Below, piece by piece: positions 30,963-41,370 of a DNA stretch of 64,000 nt. The position numbers and the translations under genes are program-made. The notes below the pieces were generated by a model. The model had not been told where the DNA came from and searched no databases. It worked only from the letters and a program-made list of their open reading frames with translations. Every line of letters starts with the position of its first letter. The first letter of the stretch is position 1. The stretch is from positions 1,984,001 through 2,048,000 of the forward strand of contig NZ_CP049786.1 of assembly GCF_011290365.1 (NCBI RefSeq), given 5' to 3'. The stretch comes from Leclercia sp. 29361. GTDB taxonomy: Bacteria; Pseudomonadota; Gammaproteobacteria; Enterobacterales; Enterobacteriaceae.

Positions 30963-31514
30963 ATGCCGAACGATATTCTGAACACTGAAGTAACGACCAT
31001 TGATGGCAAAACCACCACCCTGGAAGAGTTCAAAGGCCAGGTACTGCTGATAGTGAACGTGGCATCGAAATGCGGCCTGACGCCGCAGTATGAGCAGCTC
31101 GAAAACATCCACAAAGCCTGGGCAAAGGATGGCTTTACCGTGCTGGGTTTCCCGTGCAACCAGTTCCTCGGCCAGGAGCCAGGTAGCGAAGAGGAGATCA
31201 AAACCTTCTGCAGCACCACCTATGGCATCACCTTCCCGATGTTCAGCAAAGTCGAGGTCAACGGCGAAGCGCGCCATCCGCTGTATCAAAAACTGATTGC
31301 CGCCGCACCGGTGGCTGTCGCGCCTGAAAGCAGCGGTTTTTATGAGCGTCTGGCGAGCAAAGGTCGCGCGCCGCTCTATCCGGATGACATCTTATGGAAT
31401 TTCGAAAAATTCCTGATTGGCCGCGATGGGGAAGTGGTCCAGCGTTTTGCGCCGGATATGACGCCTGAGGACCCGATCCTGATGGAAGCGATTAAGCTGG
31501 CACTCGCGAAGTAA
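30963..31514 (+). CDS. btuE: Glutathione/thioredoxin peroxidase BtuE
   Basis: Glutathione-peroxidase-fold enzyme reducing hydroperoxides. 183 aa. Peroxidatic Cys37 in [12 protein letters not shown] (Cys instead of selenocysteine), with [12 protein letters not shown] and [12 protein letters not shown] completing the family tetrad. It lies inside the btu operon as in E. coli, but is not needed for B12 uptake there. Its stop overlaps the btuD start by one base (TAATG). Confidence 0.96.
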   Translation: MPNDILNTEVTTIDGKTTTLEEFKGQVLLIVNVASKCGLTPQYEQLENIHKAWAKDGFTVLGFPCNQFLGQEPGSEEEIKTFCSTTYGITFPMFSKVEVNGEARHPLYQKLIAAAPVAVAPESSGFYERLASKGRAPLYPDDILWNFEKFLIGRDGEVVQRFAPDMTPEDPILMEAIKLALAK

Positions 31515-32269
31515 TGTCGATTCTGATGCAGCTCAATGGCGTGGCGGAACACGGGCGTCTGCAGCCGCTTTCCGCCCAGGTGAATGCGGGGGAGATCCTG
31601 CACCTGGTCGGCCCGAACGGAGCAGGCAAAAGCACATTGCTTTCGCGTATGGCCGGGCTGAGCGCCGGGCAGGGCGAAATCCTGTTGCAGGGAGAATCCC
31701 TTTCCCGGTGGTCCTCCGCGTCGCTGGCCAGCCGCAGGGCCTATCTGGCGCAGCAGCAAACTGCGCCCTTTGCCATGCCGGTCTGGCACTATCTGACGCT
31801 GCATCAGTACGACAGTCAGCAAAAAACGCTGTTAAGCGAGGTAGCAGCGGCGCTGGGGATTGAGGATAAGCTGTCGCGACACGTCAGCCAGCTCTCCGGC
31901 GGGGAGTGGCAGCGCGTGCGGCTGGCTGCGGTGATCCTGCAAATTCACCCCAGCGGCAACCCGCACGGCCAGCTGTTGTTGCTGGACGAGCCGATGAACA
32001 GTCTCGACGTCGCCCAGCAGGTGGCGCTCGACCGGCTGTTAAGCGCGCTGTCCCGCCAGGGCATTGCGGTGGTGATGAGCAGCCACGATCTGAACCACAC
32101 GCTGCGCCACGCCCATCGTGTCTGGCTGCTGAAGCGGGGTCAGCTGATCGCCAGCGGCACGCGCGACAGCGTGTTGACGCCGCCGAATCTGGCCAAAGCC
32201 TACGACATGTCCTTCCGTCGGCTGGATATCGAAGGTCACAGAATGATCATTTCGACGTCGCAGGAATAG
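31514..32269 (+). CDS. btuD: Vitamin B12 ABC transporter ATPase BtuD
   Basis: 251-aa ATPase driving BtuCD. Walker [11 protein letters not shown]-loop region, ABC signature [12 protein letters not shown], Walker B LLLLDEP and switch His in [13 protein letters not shown]. Start overlaps the btuE stop by one base, implying translational coupling. Confidence 0.97.
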   Translation: MSILMQLNGVAEHGRLQPLSAQVNAGEILHLVGPNGAGKSTLLSRMAGLSAGQGEILLQGESLSRWSSASLASRRAYLAQQQTAPFAMPVWHYLTLHQYDSQQKTLLSEVAAALGIEDKLSRHVSQLSGGEWQRVRLAAVILQIHPSGNPHGQLLLLDEPMNSLDVAQQVALDRLLSALSRQGIAVVMSSHDLNHTLRHAHRVWLLKRGQLIASGTRDSVLTPPNLAKAYDMSFRRLDIEGHRMIISTSQE

Positions 32270-32341
32270 CCGCTTGTTGCAGAGCGACATATTCACAGGC
32301 TAAATTACAGAAAGCACAAAAAATCAGAGGATTCGTCAGGA

Positions 32342-32806
32342 ATGCGATTCTGTTTTCTCCTTGTGGCCGCGCTATTTCTTGCAGGATGCAGCAGCCATCG
32401 CGCACCGCCGCCGAATGCGCGGCTGTCTGATTCTATTGCCGTGATTGCAGGCCTGAACGATCAGCTGCATAACTGGGGCGGCACCCCTTATCGCTACGGC
32501 GGCATGTCGCGTGGCGGAATTGATTGTTCGGGATTTGTGCTGCTGACTTTCCGCGATCGGTTTGCGCTCAAGCTGCCGCGCGAAACCCGCCAGCAGGCAA
32601 CTATCGGCACCGAAATTGATAAAGACGATCTGCTCCCGGGCGACCTGGTATTCTTTAAAACCGGCTCCGGCGAAAGCGGGCTGCACGTCGGGATTTACGA
32701 CACCGATAACCAGTTTATTCATGCCTCCACCAGCCGGGGGGTGATGCGTTCCTCTCTTAATAACGTCTACTGGCGCAAAAACTTCTGGCAAGCCCGACGT
32801 ATTTAG
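32342..32806 (+). CDS. nlpC: NlpC/P60 family lipoprotein
   Basis: 154-aa lipoprotein with lipobox LAGC (Cys16) and one NlpC/P60 peptidase domain: catalytic Cys62 in GGIDCSGFV, His115 in GLHVGIY and His127 in FIHAST. A probable peptidoglycan endopeptidase; its specific role in E. coli is not well defined to my knowledge. Start ATG at 32342, with AGGA upstream. Confidence 0.95.
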   Translation: MRFCFLLVAALFLAGCSSHRAPPPNARLSDSIAVIAGLNDQLHNWGGTPYRYGGMSRGGIDCSGFVLLTFRDRFALKLPRETRQQATIGTEIDKDDLLPGDLVFFKTGSGESGLHVGIYDTDNQFIHASTSRGVMRSSLNNVYWRKNFWQARRI

Positions 32807-32809
32807 TCC

Positions 32810-32836
32810 TGTCGCGCCCCCTGGCGCGACATTTTC
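32810..32836 (+). terminator. Terminator after nlpC
   Basis: TGTCGCGCC (32810-32818), loop CCCT, GGCGCGACA (32823-32831), TTTTC. Confidence 0.8.
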
Positions 32837-33094
32837 TTTCATCTGAAAATGAAATTCATTAGCCCGCCTTAATTGTGGAGAAATAGTTAGTCGCTGAATT
32901 AATTTGATGCAATTCTTATTGTTAGCGACAACTGGCTATTAAGCGGTATCCAGGATAAGATTATTTCAGGACTAAGGAAAATCCGAATATTTAATGGAAC
33001 GAATGAAATTAATCTTATTAAAATCCATAAAGTTGAATTGCTTCAGCATATGTTTCAGGATGTCTTGTATCGTTTTTAAACCGGGTCGGACGCC

Positions 33095-33808
33095 ATGATT
33101 GTGATGCTGGATATTGCTTATCAGTCTGAATTGTTATTACTCCCTGCGCGACATGATTCTGGGGCGCTTACCGGCCTTGAAATAGTCGTGAACTTTGTCG
33201 GGGTGGATAATCAGGTCCGTATTCCGACGGAGCTGGTGCGCCCGTACCTGTCTCCCGCGCAAGAGCTGACGCTGTTTCAGGAACAGCTGGCAATGCTCGA
33301 CAGCTGCAAACTCTTTTTTATTCAGCAACAGCTGACGGCATGGATAAATATCTCTCCGGTCATTGTTGAATACCTGTTAACGGAAGAAAATGGGGTTGCA
33401 ATAGGTGAGCAACATCCGTGGCTGGAGTTCTGCATTAATGAGAATTATCCGGATCTGAATAAAGGCAATATGAATACGGCTCTGATGGACTTTGCCCTGC
33501 GTTTTCCTCTGGTGCTGGGCAATTTTGGCGCCGGGGATGCCTCCACTAAAGCCATTTTTGATGGCATGTTTAAACGTGTGGCGCTGGATAAAAACTTCAT
33601 TCAACAGCATTTAAATGATAATACATTCGAACTGTTATTACGGGCGATCATGACTCAGGTTTCGCCTTACTGTCAGTCGTTGATGGTGGCAGGCGTGGAC
33701 GATGAGCTTGTCCTGCAGCGCCTGTCGGCATTTGGCTTTAGCGCCATGCAGGGCGGGTTATGGCCTGCCGTTCCCCTTGAACGCATTACCACCCTGGTGC
33801 AGGGATAA
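33095..33808 (+). CDS. ydiV: Anti-FlhDC factor YdiV (RflP)
   Basis: 237-aa degenerate EAL-domain protein. In Salmonella/E. coli it binds FlhD, blocks FlhD4C2 at class II flagellar promoters and delivers it to ClpXP. No intact EAL catalytic triad is seen, consistent with a non-enzymatic role. Length and spots such as [30 protein letters not shown] and WPAVP match E. coli, though overall divergence is higher than for its neighbours. The 288-bp gap before it is AT-rich and shows no other gene. Confidence 0.88.
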   Translation: MIVMLDIAYQSELLLLPARHDSGALTGLEIVVNFVGVDNQVRIPTELVRPYLSPAQELTLFQEQLAMLDSCKLFFIQQQLTAWINISPVIVEYLLTEENGVAIGEQHPWLEFCINENYPDLNKGNMNTALMDFALRFPLVLGNFGAGDASTKAIFDGMFKRVALDKNFIQQHLNDNTFELLLRAIMTQVSPYCQSLMVAGVDDELVLQRLSAFGFSAMQGGLWPAVPLERITTLVQG

Positions 33809-33869
33809 CCCTTTTCTTGCCTGGTGTTTAACATCTGATAAACCCACTACACTAAAAGCAGGAGGACCT

Positions 33870-35312
33870 ATGACCCTGTCTTTTACCGCGCACTGGCATG
33901 ACGAATTACCCGGTTTTTATACGGCTCTGAAACCCACTCCCCTGAATAATGCCCGCCTGATCTGGCATAACACGGCGCTGGCCGCCGAACTGGCGATCCC
34001 GGACTCGCTGTTTAGCCCCGAGCAGGGCGCTGGCGTCTTTGGCGGCGAAACCCTGCTGCCGGGCATGCAGCCGCTGGCCCAGGTCTACAGCGGCCATCAG
34101 TTCGGCGTCTGGGCCGGACAGCTGGGGGACGGGCGGGGGATCCTGCTCGGCGAACAGCAGCTTGCCAACGGGCAAACGATGGACTGGCACCTTAAAGGGG
34201 CCGGACTGACCCCTTATTCACGGATGGGCGACGGGCGCGCCGTGCTGCGCTCGACTATCCGCGAAAGCCTGGCCTCAGAAGCCATGCACTATCTCGGGAT
34301 CCCCACCACCCGCGCGCTGTCGATCGTGACCAGCGACACGCCGGTGGCGCGTGAGACTATGGAGCAGGGGGCGATGCTGATCCGCACCGCTCAGAGCCAC
34401 GCCCGCTTCGGTCATTTCGAGCACTTCTACTATCGCCGCGAGCCAGAAAAAGTTCGCCAGCTGGCGGATTTTGTCATCAAGCATCACTGGCCGCAGTTGC
34501 AGGACGACGCCGATAAATACATCCTCTGGTTCCGGGATGTGGTGGCGCGTACCGCCTCACTGATCGCCAGCTGGCAGACGGTCGGCTTTGCTCACGGGGT
34601 GATGAACACCGATAACATGTCGATCCTCGGCCTGACGATGGATTACGGCCCGTACGGTTTCCTTGACGACTACCAGCCGGGCTACATCTGTAACCACTCC
34701 GACTATCAGGGCCGCTACAGCTTTGATAACCAGCCGGCAGTGGGCATCTGGAACCTGCAGCGTCTGGCGCAGTCCCTGTCGCCGTTTATCGATGTTGATG
34801 CCCTCAACGACGCGCTGGATGGCTATCAGGAGGTTCTGCTGCAGCAGTACGGCAAACTGATGCGCCGCAAGCTGGGGCTGATGACTCAGGAGAAGGGCGA
34901 CAATGAACTTCTGAATACCCTGTTTGCGCTGATGGCACGGGAAGGCAGCGACTACACTCGCACCTTCCGTATGCTGGGGCAAACCGAGCAGCACAGCGCT
35001 GCCTCACCGTTGCGTGACGAGTTTATCGACCGGCAGGCCTTTGATGACTGGTTTGCGACTTATCGCACGCGTCTCCAGCAGGAGAACATCGCCGATGATG
35101 AGCGTCAGGCGCAGATGAATGCCGTTAATCCGGCAATGGTGCTGCGCAACTGGCTGGCACAGCGGGCGATTGAGCAGGCGGAGAAAGGGGATTACGCTGA
35201 GCTGCATCGGTTACACGAAGCCCTCCGGACGCCGTTCGCCGATCGCAGCGATGATTATGTCAGCCGCCCACCTGACTGGGGTAAGCGGCTGGAAGTGAGT
35301 TGCTCGAGTTAG
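33870..35312 (+). CDS. selO: Protein adenylyltransferase SelO (YdiU)
   Basis: Pseudokinase-fold enzyme that transfers AMP (or, as reported for YdiU, UMP) to Ser/Thr/Tyr of target proteins. 480 aa. [18 protein letters not shown], the [27 protein letters not shown] active-site region (Asn/Asp metal ligands) and the C-terminal [15 protein letters not shown] are hallmarks. GGAGG at 33861-33865 fixes the ATG at 33870; the longer frame from 33702 overlaps ydiV and is rejected. Its end overlaps the convergent hmuV by 4 bases. Confidence 0.96.
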   Translation: MTLSFTAHWHDELPGFYTALKPTPLNNARLIWHNTALAAELAIPDSLFSPEQGAGVFGGETLLPGMQPLAQVYSGHQFGVWAGQLGDGRGILLGEQQLANGQTMDWHLKGAGLTPYSRMGDGRAVLRSTIRESLASEAMHYLGIPTTRALSIVTSDTPVARETMEQGAMLIRTAQSHARFGHFEHFYYRREPEKVRQLADFVIKHHWPQLQDDADKYILWFRDVVARTASLIASWQTVGFAHGVMNTDNMSILGLTMDYGPYGFLDDYQPGYICNHSDYQGRYSFDNQPAVGIWNLQRLAQSLSPFIDVDALNDALDGYQEVLLQQYGKLMRRKLGLMTQEKGDNELLNTLFALMAREGSDYTRTFRMLGQTEQHSAASPLRDEFIDRQAFDDWFATYRTRLQQENIADDERQAQMNAVNPAMVLRNWLAQRAIEQAEKGDYAELHRLHEALRTPFADRSDDYVSRPPDWGKRLEVSCSS

Positions 35313-36088
35313 GGCGCGAGAAACACCTGGGGGGTAGCGTTCAACGGATGCTGCCCCACATGCACCTGCGCCCCGTACCAGCGCGCCAGGTCATCGGCCT
35401 GCAGCACCGCCGGCGGCGTTCCCTGAGAGACAATTTCCCCCTCATGCAGGAGCACAATCCGGTCGGCCCATAAGGCGGCCAGATTGAGATCGTGCAGCAC
35501 CACGCAGACGTGCAAATTCCTTTGCGCAGTCAACGCCTTCAGCAGCCGCAGCAGATGCTGCTGGTAGTAAAGATCCAACGCCGAGGTCGGCTCATCGAGA
35601 AACAACCAGCCCCGCGGTGCGCCGTCGCACCACAGCTGTGCCAGCGCCCGGGCGAGCTGAACGCGCTGCTGCTCTCCCCCCGACAGGGCCCCATACTGAC
35701 GACCGGCCAGCGGCTCACAGCCGGTAAGCTGCATCACCTCGCTGACGATCTCCGGCTCAGGCTGCCCCGTCCAGGGGGCACGTCCCATCCCGATCACCGC
35801 TTCTACCGGCCAGTCAAAGCCCAACTGAGTTTGCTGGCGCATTACTGCCCGCTGGCGCGATAGCGCCTGGGTGCTCCACCCCGCCAGCGGCTTTCCGTTC
35901 AGCAAACAGCGCCCGGCATCCGGCTTAAGAAAGCCGGTTAACAGGCGCAGCAGGGTCGATTTCCCTGCGCCGTTGGGGCCGATCAGCGCCACCAGCTCGC
36001 CCCGGGCGAGCGACAGCGTGACGTCACGCACTACCGCCCGGTCTGCCACGCGATAAGACAAGTCTTCAGCAATGAAGGATTCACCCAT
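35309..36088 (-). CDS. hmuV: Heme ABC transporter ATPase HmuV
   Basis: 259-aa ATPase of the heme importer HmuTUV. Walker [10 protein letters not shown], signature [15 protein letters not shown], Walker [13 protein letters not shown]. The ATG at 36088 has GGAGG five bases upstream; a GTG at 36100 is poorer. It overlaps the hmuU stop by 8 bases. Last gene of the hemP-hmuRSTUV operon. Confidence 0.95.
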   Translation of the reverse strand: MGESFIAEDLSYRVADRAVVRDVTLSLARGELVALIGPNGAGKSTLLRLLTGFLKPDAGRCLLNGKPLAGWSTQALSRQRAVMRQQTQLGFDWPVEAVIGMGRAPWTGQPEPEIVSEVMQLTGCEPLAGRQYGALSGGEQQRVQLARALAQLWCDGAPRGWLFLDEPTSALDLYYQQHLLRLLKALTAQRNLHVCVVLHDLNLAALWADRIVLLHEGEIVSQGTPPAVLQADDLARWYGAQVHVGQHPLNATPQVFLAP

Positions 36089-37073
36089 GCTGACCTCCAC
36101 GACGGAAAATTAGCCACAGGAACCAGGGGGCACCAAGAATGCTGGTCAGCAATCCTACCGGCATCTCCGCCGGGGCGACCAGCGTCCGCGCGGCGGTATC
36201 GGCGATCAGCAGCAGAAACGCCCCCGCCAGCACCGAACCGGGGATCACCGCCCGGTGATCGGAGCCCAGCCACATCCGCATCAGGTGCGGTACCACCAGG
36301 CCAATAAAACCAATCACTCCGCTGACCGCCACCGCAGCAGCCACCAGCAGGGCGCTGCACAGGAGCAACACACGCTGAACAAGCCGCACGTCGATACCCA
36401 AATAGTGCGCTTCCTCCTCGCCCAGTTGCAGCAGATTCAGGGCTGATGCCAGCCGCCAGATCACCAGCACGGTGGGGATCATCAGCGAGGTGACCGCCAG
36501 CAGGGTGGACCACTGGGCCTGGCCGAGGCTGCCCATTCCCCACAGTGAGAGCTGGCGCAGCTGGGCGTCATTGCTGACCCAGGAGAGCACGCCCACCGCC
36601 GCGCCGCACAGGGCGTTAATGGCGATCCCCACCAGCAGCAGCCGCGAGAGCGAACTCTCCCGCTGCTGGCTGAGCAGGAAGATCACGATTGTTGCCGCCA
36701 GCGCGCCGAGAAAGGCCGCCAGCATCGGGGCGTAAAGCATCAGCAGGGCGGGAAGGGTTATCGGCAACACCACCCACAGCGCGACGGCGCAGGCGGCACC
36801 GCTGCTGATCCCCAGCAATCCGGGATCGGCGAGGGGGTTGCGGAACAGCCCCTGCATCACACAGCCCGCCAGCGCCAGCGAGCCGCCAATCACCAGCGCC
36901 AGCAGCACCCGGGGCAGGCGAATGGTGAGCCAGATCTGGCGCAGCGCCTCGTCACTGTTGCTCCACAGCAGGGTCACCGGCAGGCGCAACGCGCCAAAAC
37001 CGGTGGCCAGCAGCGTCATCACCGCCAGAACCATTGCCAGACCCCACAGGGAATAGCCGATCCGGCGAGGCAT
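36081..37073 (-). CDS. hmuU: Heme ABC transporter permease HmuU
   Basis: 330-aa FecCD/BtuC-type permease with about ten helices. RLPRVLLALVIGGSLALAGCVMQGLFRNPLADPGLLGISSGAA and GVIGFIGLVVPHLMRMWLGSDHR are family hallmarks. Its start overlaps the hmuT stop by one base, so the two are coupled. Confidence 0.95.
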   Translation of the reverse strand: MPRRIGYSLWGLAMVLAVMTLLATGFGALRLPVTLLWSNSDEALRQIWLTIRLPRVLLALVIGGSLALAGCVMQGLFRNPLADPGLLGISSGAACAVALWVVLPITLPALLMLYAPMLAAFLGALAATIVIFLLSQQRESSLSRLLLVGIAINALCGAAVGVLSWVSNDAQLRQLSLWGMGSLGQAQWSTLLAVTSLMIPTVLVIWRLASALNLLQLGEEEAHYLGIDVRLVQRVLLLCSALLVAAAVAVSGVIGFIGLVVPHLMRMWLGSDHRAVIPGSVLAGAFLLLIADTAARTLVAPAEMPVGLLTSILGAPWFLWLIFRRGGQHG

Positions 37074-37894
37074 CAGGGCAACTGCCCGGCTTTGCTGCGC
37101 AGCTGCCCGATGGCCTGCGGGGTGCGCACGCTAAACCCGAGCAGCGCCATATCGTCAATCTGCAACACCTGTTTATTACGCCCGGCCGGGGTTTGCGCCA
37201 GACCTGGCAGCTTCCACAGATTCGCTTCTCCGCCCATCGCCTTTACGCCATCCTGTGAAATCACCACCAGATCGGGCTGGCTGGCAATCACCCCTTCCTG
37301 GGAGAGCGGCTGATAGCGGGAGAACCCCTGCATGGCGTTTTGCAGACCGGCCGCGCGGATCGCCGCATCAGCACCGGTATCCTGCCCGGCGGCCATAGCG
37401 GTCATCCCGCCGTGGTTGAGGATAAACAGCACCCGCTTATTGATCGGTGAGGTGGGCAGTGCGGCCAGCTCCTGCTGCAGGCGCTGGCGCAGGGCTTCCC
37501 CTTGTGCAACGCGGTGCGTCGCCTGGGCCACCACCCGCACTTTCTCGTCGATTACGCTGAGGGCGTTACTGCCCGGCACCGTCACCACATTAACCTGACT
37601 CTGCCCGACCTGTTTCAGGGCCAGAGACGGCTGCGCCTGGGCGCTGGCTAACACCAGCGTAGGGCGCATCGCCAGGATCCCCTCGGCATTGAGCTGGCGC
37701 AGGTAGCCCACGTCCGGCAGGGCGGTGACCTGCTCCGGCCACTGGCTGGTGCTGTCGCGCGCCACCAGCGAACCTTCGGCCCCCAGGGCGTAGACAATTT
37801 CCGTCACGTCGCCGCCGAGGGCAACGATCTTCTCCTGCGCGGCGCCAAAGGCGGCCAGCGGGAGCGCGACAAGGACGGCGAGCAGTTTTCTCAT
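37073..37894 (-). CDS. hmuT: Periplasmic heme-binding protein HmuT
   Basis: 273-aa periplasmic binding protein handing heme to HmuUV. Signal peptide [36 protein letters not shown] starts the FepB/BtuF-like fold. The motif reads RDSTSQWP; several heme-binding relatives I remember have Tyr in this stretch as heme ligand, so the ligand here may be elsewhere. The ATG at 37894 overlaps the hmuS stop (ATGA); the longer frame to 37939 lies within hmuS and is rejected. Confidence 0.93.
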   Translation of the reverse strand: MRKLLAVLVALPLAAFGAAQEKIVALGGDVTEIVYALGAEGSLVARDSTSQWPEQVTALPDVGYLRQLNAEGILAMRPTLVLASAQAQPSLALKQVGQSQVNVVTVPGSNALSVIDEKVRVVAQATHRVAQGEALRQRLQQELAALPTSPINKRVLFILNHGGMTAMAAGQDTGADAAIRAAGLQNAMQGFSRYQPLSQEGVIASQPDLVVISQDGVKAMGGEANLWKLPGLAQTPAGRNKQVLQIDDMALLGFSVRTPQAIGQLRSKAGQLP

Positions 37895-38919
37895 GCGGCC
37901 AGCCCTTTTACCGTCAGGGCGTCGATCTGCGAACGCCACTGGCTCTGTTCAGGCTCGCCTTCCGTGCGCTGACCGTACAGCTGGGCGATCTGGGTCCCGT
38001 CGGCGGCAAAGAGTTCGAGGCTGGTGACATGGCCATCGGCGGTGGGTTTGCGCGTCACCCAGCTTTCGGCGATGGTCTCCTCCAGCAGATGCAGGGTAAA
38101 GGCCGGGTTGAAGATGTTCAGCCAGCCCTTCATCGGCACCACTTTCTCGACCGCGCCGGTAAAGATCTGCACGCAGCCGCGGTTGCCGACGAAAATCATG
38201 ATTTCGTTGCCATCCTCACGGGCGCTGTTCAGCAGCCGGGACAGGGCGCTGTTATCCACCTGACAGGCCAGATCGTCGCCCACCAGGCGGAACGCCTGCT
38301 GGCGGGTCAGGCTGTGGCGCTTCAGCAGGCCAAAGAACTGATGCACGTCGGTCATGGCGCGCCACTCGCTGTCCACCGTTGGCGCATCAGCGCTGGCCAC
38401 GTTGACTGCCGGATCGGCAGCTTTCAGCGCCAGCGGCGGGTTATCGGCAAAGATAAAGCGCGACAGTAGGTCGCCCCAGGCGGAGACGTCGGTGTTATCG
38501 GTGGTGTAGACCTTCAGCAGGGCATCGCCCTGATGGTCGAAAAACTGGATGCTCTGACGTTCGCCGCGGGCGGTGGTCTCGGTGATATGAAACGCGCTGG
38601 CCCACTGGTGGAGGAACAGACGCAGATCCAGGGCGCGCGGGTTGAGTACCAGTCCGGCGTGGCCATTCAGGTGCTGATGGGTAAAGGTGCCTACCTGCTC
38701 GTGGACCGCGTATTGGTTACGGCAGATGCATTTGGTTTCACCCACGGCTTCCAGCGCGCCGAGGATCTCGCGGATTTCGCCGTGCAGACGCCATGCATCG
38801 TGGCTTACCCGGGCCCAGGTCAGTTCGGCTTCGCTGATGTTCATCAGGGCCGCGATATCACGCGCGTATTTCCCGGGATTCTGTTCTTTTAGTTCAAGCC
38901 AGCGTGTGTAGTGATTCAT
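37891..38919 (-). CDS. hmuS: Cytoplasmic heme-handling protein HmuS
   Basis: 342-aa HemS/ChuS family protein made of two similar halves (about 1-165 and 185-342). It binds imported heme and supports its degradation or transfer. Repeated elements include [32 protein letters not shown], and in the second half [10 protein letters not shown] and [26 protein letters not shown] precedes the ATG. Part of the heme operon. Confidence 0.94.
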   Translation of the reverse strand: MNHYTRWLELKEQNPGKYARDIAALMNISEAELTWARVSHDAWRLHGEIREILGALEAVGETKCICRNQYAVHEQVGTFTHQHLNGHAGLVLNPRALDLRLFLHQWASAFHITETTARGERQSIQFFDHQGDALLKVYTTDNTDVSAWGDLLSRFIFADNPPLALKAADPAVNVASADAPTVDSEWRAMTDVHQFFGLLKRHSLTRQQAFRLVGDDLACQVDNSALSRLLNSAREDGNEIMIFVGNRGCVQIFTGAVEKVVPMKGWLNIFNPAFTLHLLEETIAESWVTRKPTADGHVTSLELFAADGTQIAQLYGQRTEGEPEQSQWRSQIDALTVKGLAA

Positions 38920-38967
38920 TGTCTCTTCCTTCGGGATAAATGCCCCGGCAGAACCGGGGCAGGGTAA

Positions 38968-40953
38968 TTACCACTGATAACTCACGAAAATCTTGCCGTT
39001 GCGGCCATCCTGCGGGATGCCCTGCGGAGACCAGTACTCTTTGTCGAAAGCGTTGCCGAGCACCAGGGTGGTGGTCACACCTTTCAGCGCCTGCTGCCCC
39101 TGATAGCTGACGTAGAAATCATTCACCGCGTAGCCCGGCTGGTGGCTGTAGCTGCTGCTCACGTGGGTGGAACGATCGGCGAAGGTGCCGATCCAGCCGA
39201 CGCTAAAGCCGCTCTGCGCCAGCGGGACATCCAGCTTGCTGGAGACGGTGTCCGGGCTGATGCTGGAGATGTACTCGCCGGTGTCGCTGTCTTTGCCGCG
39301 GGTGCGGTTATAGGCCAGGTCGAGGTTGAACAGGCTGGCGGAGTATTTCGCCATCAGGTCCCAGCCCCAGATTTTGGCGTTCGGCACGTTGTAGGACATG
39401 GTGGTCGCAGCGGCAAAATCGACGGTGGTGGAGATGTAATCTTTGGCATGGGTATCAAAGTAGCTGGCTTTGAACTCCAGTGCATCGTTTGCCAGCAGTA
39501 GATCGTCAAAGCGCAGACCAAACCCGTACTCCTGGGTTTCGTTAGTTTCCGGGCGCAGGTTTGGGTTCGGCACCCAGTAGTTGGTGTAGAACCGGCCAAT
39601 GGAGAAATGTTTGGCGTCGTTATACATTTCGCCCATCGTCGGGGCGCGGAAGGCCTGGGCATAAGAGCCGAACAGCATCAGCCAGTCCGCGGGGGAGACG
39701 GTGATCCCGGCGCGGGAGGACCATTTATCGGCGTCCACATCGTCATAGCCATCGCTGCTGCCGCGGTAGTTATCGTAGCGGGTACCGCCCAGCAGGGTGA
39801 TTGGCAGATCGCGCAGGGTGATCTCATCCTGGATCCAGCCGGAGCTGAAATCGATGCTCGCATCCGGGAAGCCGGTGGTGGCACCGGACGGCTCCTGCTC
39901 CTGACGGTAATACTCGCCGCCGTAGGTCAGCAGGTGCGAGGCGAAGGAGTCGGCGAACAGGCGGGTGCGGTTCTCCACTTTGCCGCCTTTGGTGGTCTGC
40001 TGGCGGAATTCACCGCTGCCGTCGATATTCTGGGCATTGATACGCGCTTCAGACCAGTAGAGGCGGGCATCGGCGTTCAGCCAGTCGTTGCCTGCCGGGG
40101 CGAGGTGATACCCGAGCTGCACATCCCGCTGAATGGTGGAGCGGTCGGTCATCGGATTGCTGCTGTCGTCCGCCTCGATGGTCTGCGGGTTTTTCGGCTC
40201 CTGCGCGGCGTTGTTGTAGTAACGCAGCGAGCCGCTCAGGGACTGGGCCTGATCCATCTGCCAGCTGCCTTTCGCCAGCATATTGTTGATCGATTCGTCA
40301 TTCGGCGCGGTACCGCCGCCGCCCTGGCGGATATCTCCGCGATCCCTGCTCGACCAGGCCACCAGACCATCGAGGGTGTCGGTACGGCCAAAGGCGCTGG
40401 CCCCCATGCCGAGGCTGTGATCGCCGGTGGCGGCGGTACCAAATACGCGGTAGCCGCTGGTTTGTCCGGCCTGGAGCAGATCTTTCGCGTCGGCGGTGTC
40501 ATAGGCGATCACCCCGCCCATCGCGCCGCTGCCGTACAGCAGGGCAGACGGCCCGCGCACGATCTCAATCCGCTTGATCAGCGCCGGGTCGAGGAAGGTA
40601 CTGTTCAGGTGACCGGTATCGGTGCCCTGACGCACGCCGTCCACCAGCACCAGTACGCCGCGACGATCGTATCCGCGCAGATTGACGTCCTGGCCGTTGG
40701 TGCGCCCGGTGCCGTCAAGGGTCAGGCCGGGCACGTGGCGCAGCAGATCGGCGGCGGAGCTGGCGGTTTGATTTTCCGGGTCGGTAGCATCAATGACGCT
40801 GACCATCATCGGGGCTTCAAAGGCGCTGCGGGCATTGCCGGTGGCGGTAACGGTCATGTCGTCGGTGGCGGCAACCGCCGCTCCCGGCAGGGCACTGACA
40901 ATCGCCAGCGCCAGCAGCGACGGGCGTAAAGACGCGGTATTCAGGTATGGCAT
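38968..40953 (-). CDS. hmuR: TonB-dependent heme/hemoglobin receptor HmuR
   Basis: 661-aa outer-membrane receptor. Signal peptide of about 28 residues (ending AAVA), TonB box-like DDMTVTATG, plug domain (LRHVPGLTLDG, NLRGYDRRGVLVLVDGVRQGT) and a 22-strand barrel. The heme-receptor FRAP and NPNL boxes are present (AFRAPTMGEMY; PNPNLRPETNETQEYG). C-terminal aromatic residue in VSYQW. SD GGAGAGTGG precedes the ATG. Also called HemR. Confidence 0.94.
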   Translation of the reverse strand: MPYLNTASLRPSLLALAIVSALPGAAVAATDDMTVTATGNARSAFEAPMMVSVIDATDPENQTASSAADLLRHVPGLTLDGTGRTNGQDVNLRGYDRRGVLVLVDGVRQGTDTGHLNSTFLDPALIKRIEIVRGPSALLYGSGAMGGVIAYDTADAKDLLQAGQTSGYRVFGTAATGDHSLGMGASAFGRTDTLDGLVAWSSRDRGDIRQGGGGTAPNDESINNMLAKGSWQMDQAQSLSGSLRYYNNAAQEPKNPQTIEADDSSNPMTDRSTIQRDVQLGYHLAPAGNDWLNADARLYWSEARINAQNIDGSGEFRQQTTKGGKVENRTRLFADSFASHLLTYGGEYYRQEQEPSGATTGFPDASIDFSSGWIQDEITLRDLPITLLGGTRYDNYRGSSDGYDDVDADKWSSRAGITVSPADWLMLFGSYAQAFRAPTMGEMYNDAKHFSIGRFYTNYWVPNPNLRPETNETQEYGFGLRFDDLLLANDALEFKASYFDTHAKDYISTTVDFAAATTMSYNVPNAKIWGWDLMAKYSASLFNLDLAYNRTRGKDSDTGEYISSISPDTVSSKLDVPLAQSGFSVGWIGTFADRSTHVSSSYSHQPGYAVNDFYVSYQGQQALKGVTTTLVLGNAFDKEYWSPQGIPQDGRNGKIFVSYQW

Positions 40954-41024
40954 GAGCCACTCTCCATTTAAAAGTGAAAAGCGCTGGCTGCCTGGGGGAA
41001 CCTGGGTGGCTGGCGGGGGGGAAC

Positions 41025-41219
41025 TTATTTTGTGAGGATCAATTTTCCGGCATGTGTCTGACGCAGCAGGTAGTGCTGGCCGTCATGCTCAATTATGACG
41101 CGGCCTTCCTCGCCCAACAGCTGTTTACTGTCGATGCGACGGTCGGTTGCGCCTGGGGCAGGCTGTGTTTTGTCTTCAGGACGAGTGAGCGTTGCTGCAG
41201 TGTTATCCATACGTGACAT
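41025..41219 (-). CDS. hemP: Hemin uptake protein HemP
   Basis: 64-aa small protein (61 if the second Met at 41210 is used). The HemP/HmuP domain is the second half: [33 protein letters not shown]. In related bacteria HmuP acts as a coactivator of the heme receptor gene. A longer frame reaches 41399, but it runs through the Fur box. No strong Shine-Dalgarno at either Met. First gene of the operon. Confidence 0.85.
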   Translation of the reverse strand: MSRMDNTAATLTRPEDKTQPAPGATDRRIDSKQLLGEEGRVIIEHDGQHYLLRQTHAGKLILTK

Positions 41220-41246
41220 AATGTTTTTCAAAATAGCAATCAATGT

Positions 41247-41265
41247 AACAATGATAATCATTATC
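41247..41265. promoter_or_regulatory. Fur box of the heme operon
   Basis: AACAATGATAATCATTATC matches 17 of 19 bases of the Fur consensus GATAATGATAATCATTATC. It is 28 bases upstream of the first hemP ATG, so the heme operon should be iron-repressed. Confidence 0.9.
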
Positions 41266-41336
41266 AACAAATCGATTTTGACGGCAAGCGTTTTATGAAA
41301 AAACAGTGAGGTGGGAATGGTGCGGCCTGGGAAAAA

Positions 41337-41363
41337 GCCGGGTAAGCGAAGCCGCCACCCGGC
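41337..41363. repeat. REP-like palindrome
   Basis: GCCGGGTAAGCG, then AAGCCGC, then CACCCGGC: the inverse-oriented near copy of the element at 10726-10752. It lies between divergent hemP and the end of aroH. Confidence 0.75.
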
Positions 41364-41370
41364 ATAGCTT

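Noticed and set aside
39607-40929. 440-codon plus-strand frame opposite hmuR
   Set aside because: Low-complexity Gly/Ala/Val/His-rich translation, antisense to a complete TonB-dependent receptor with all expected motifs.
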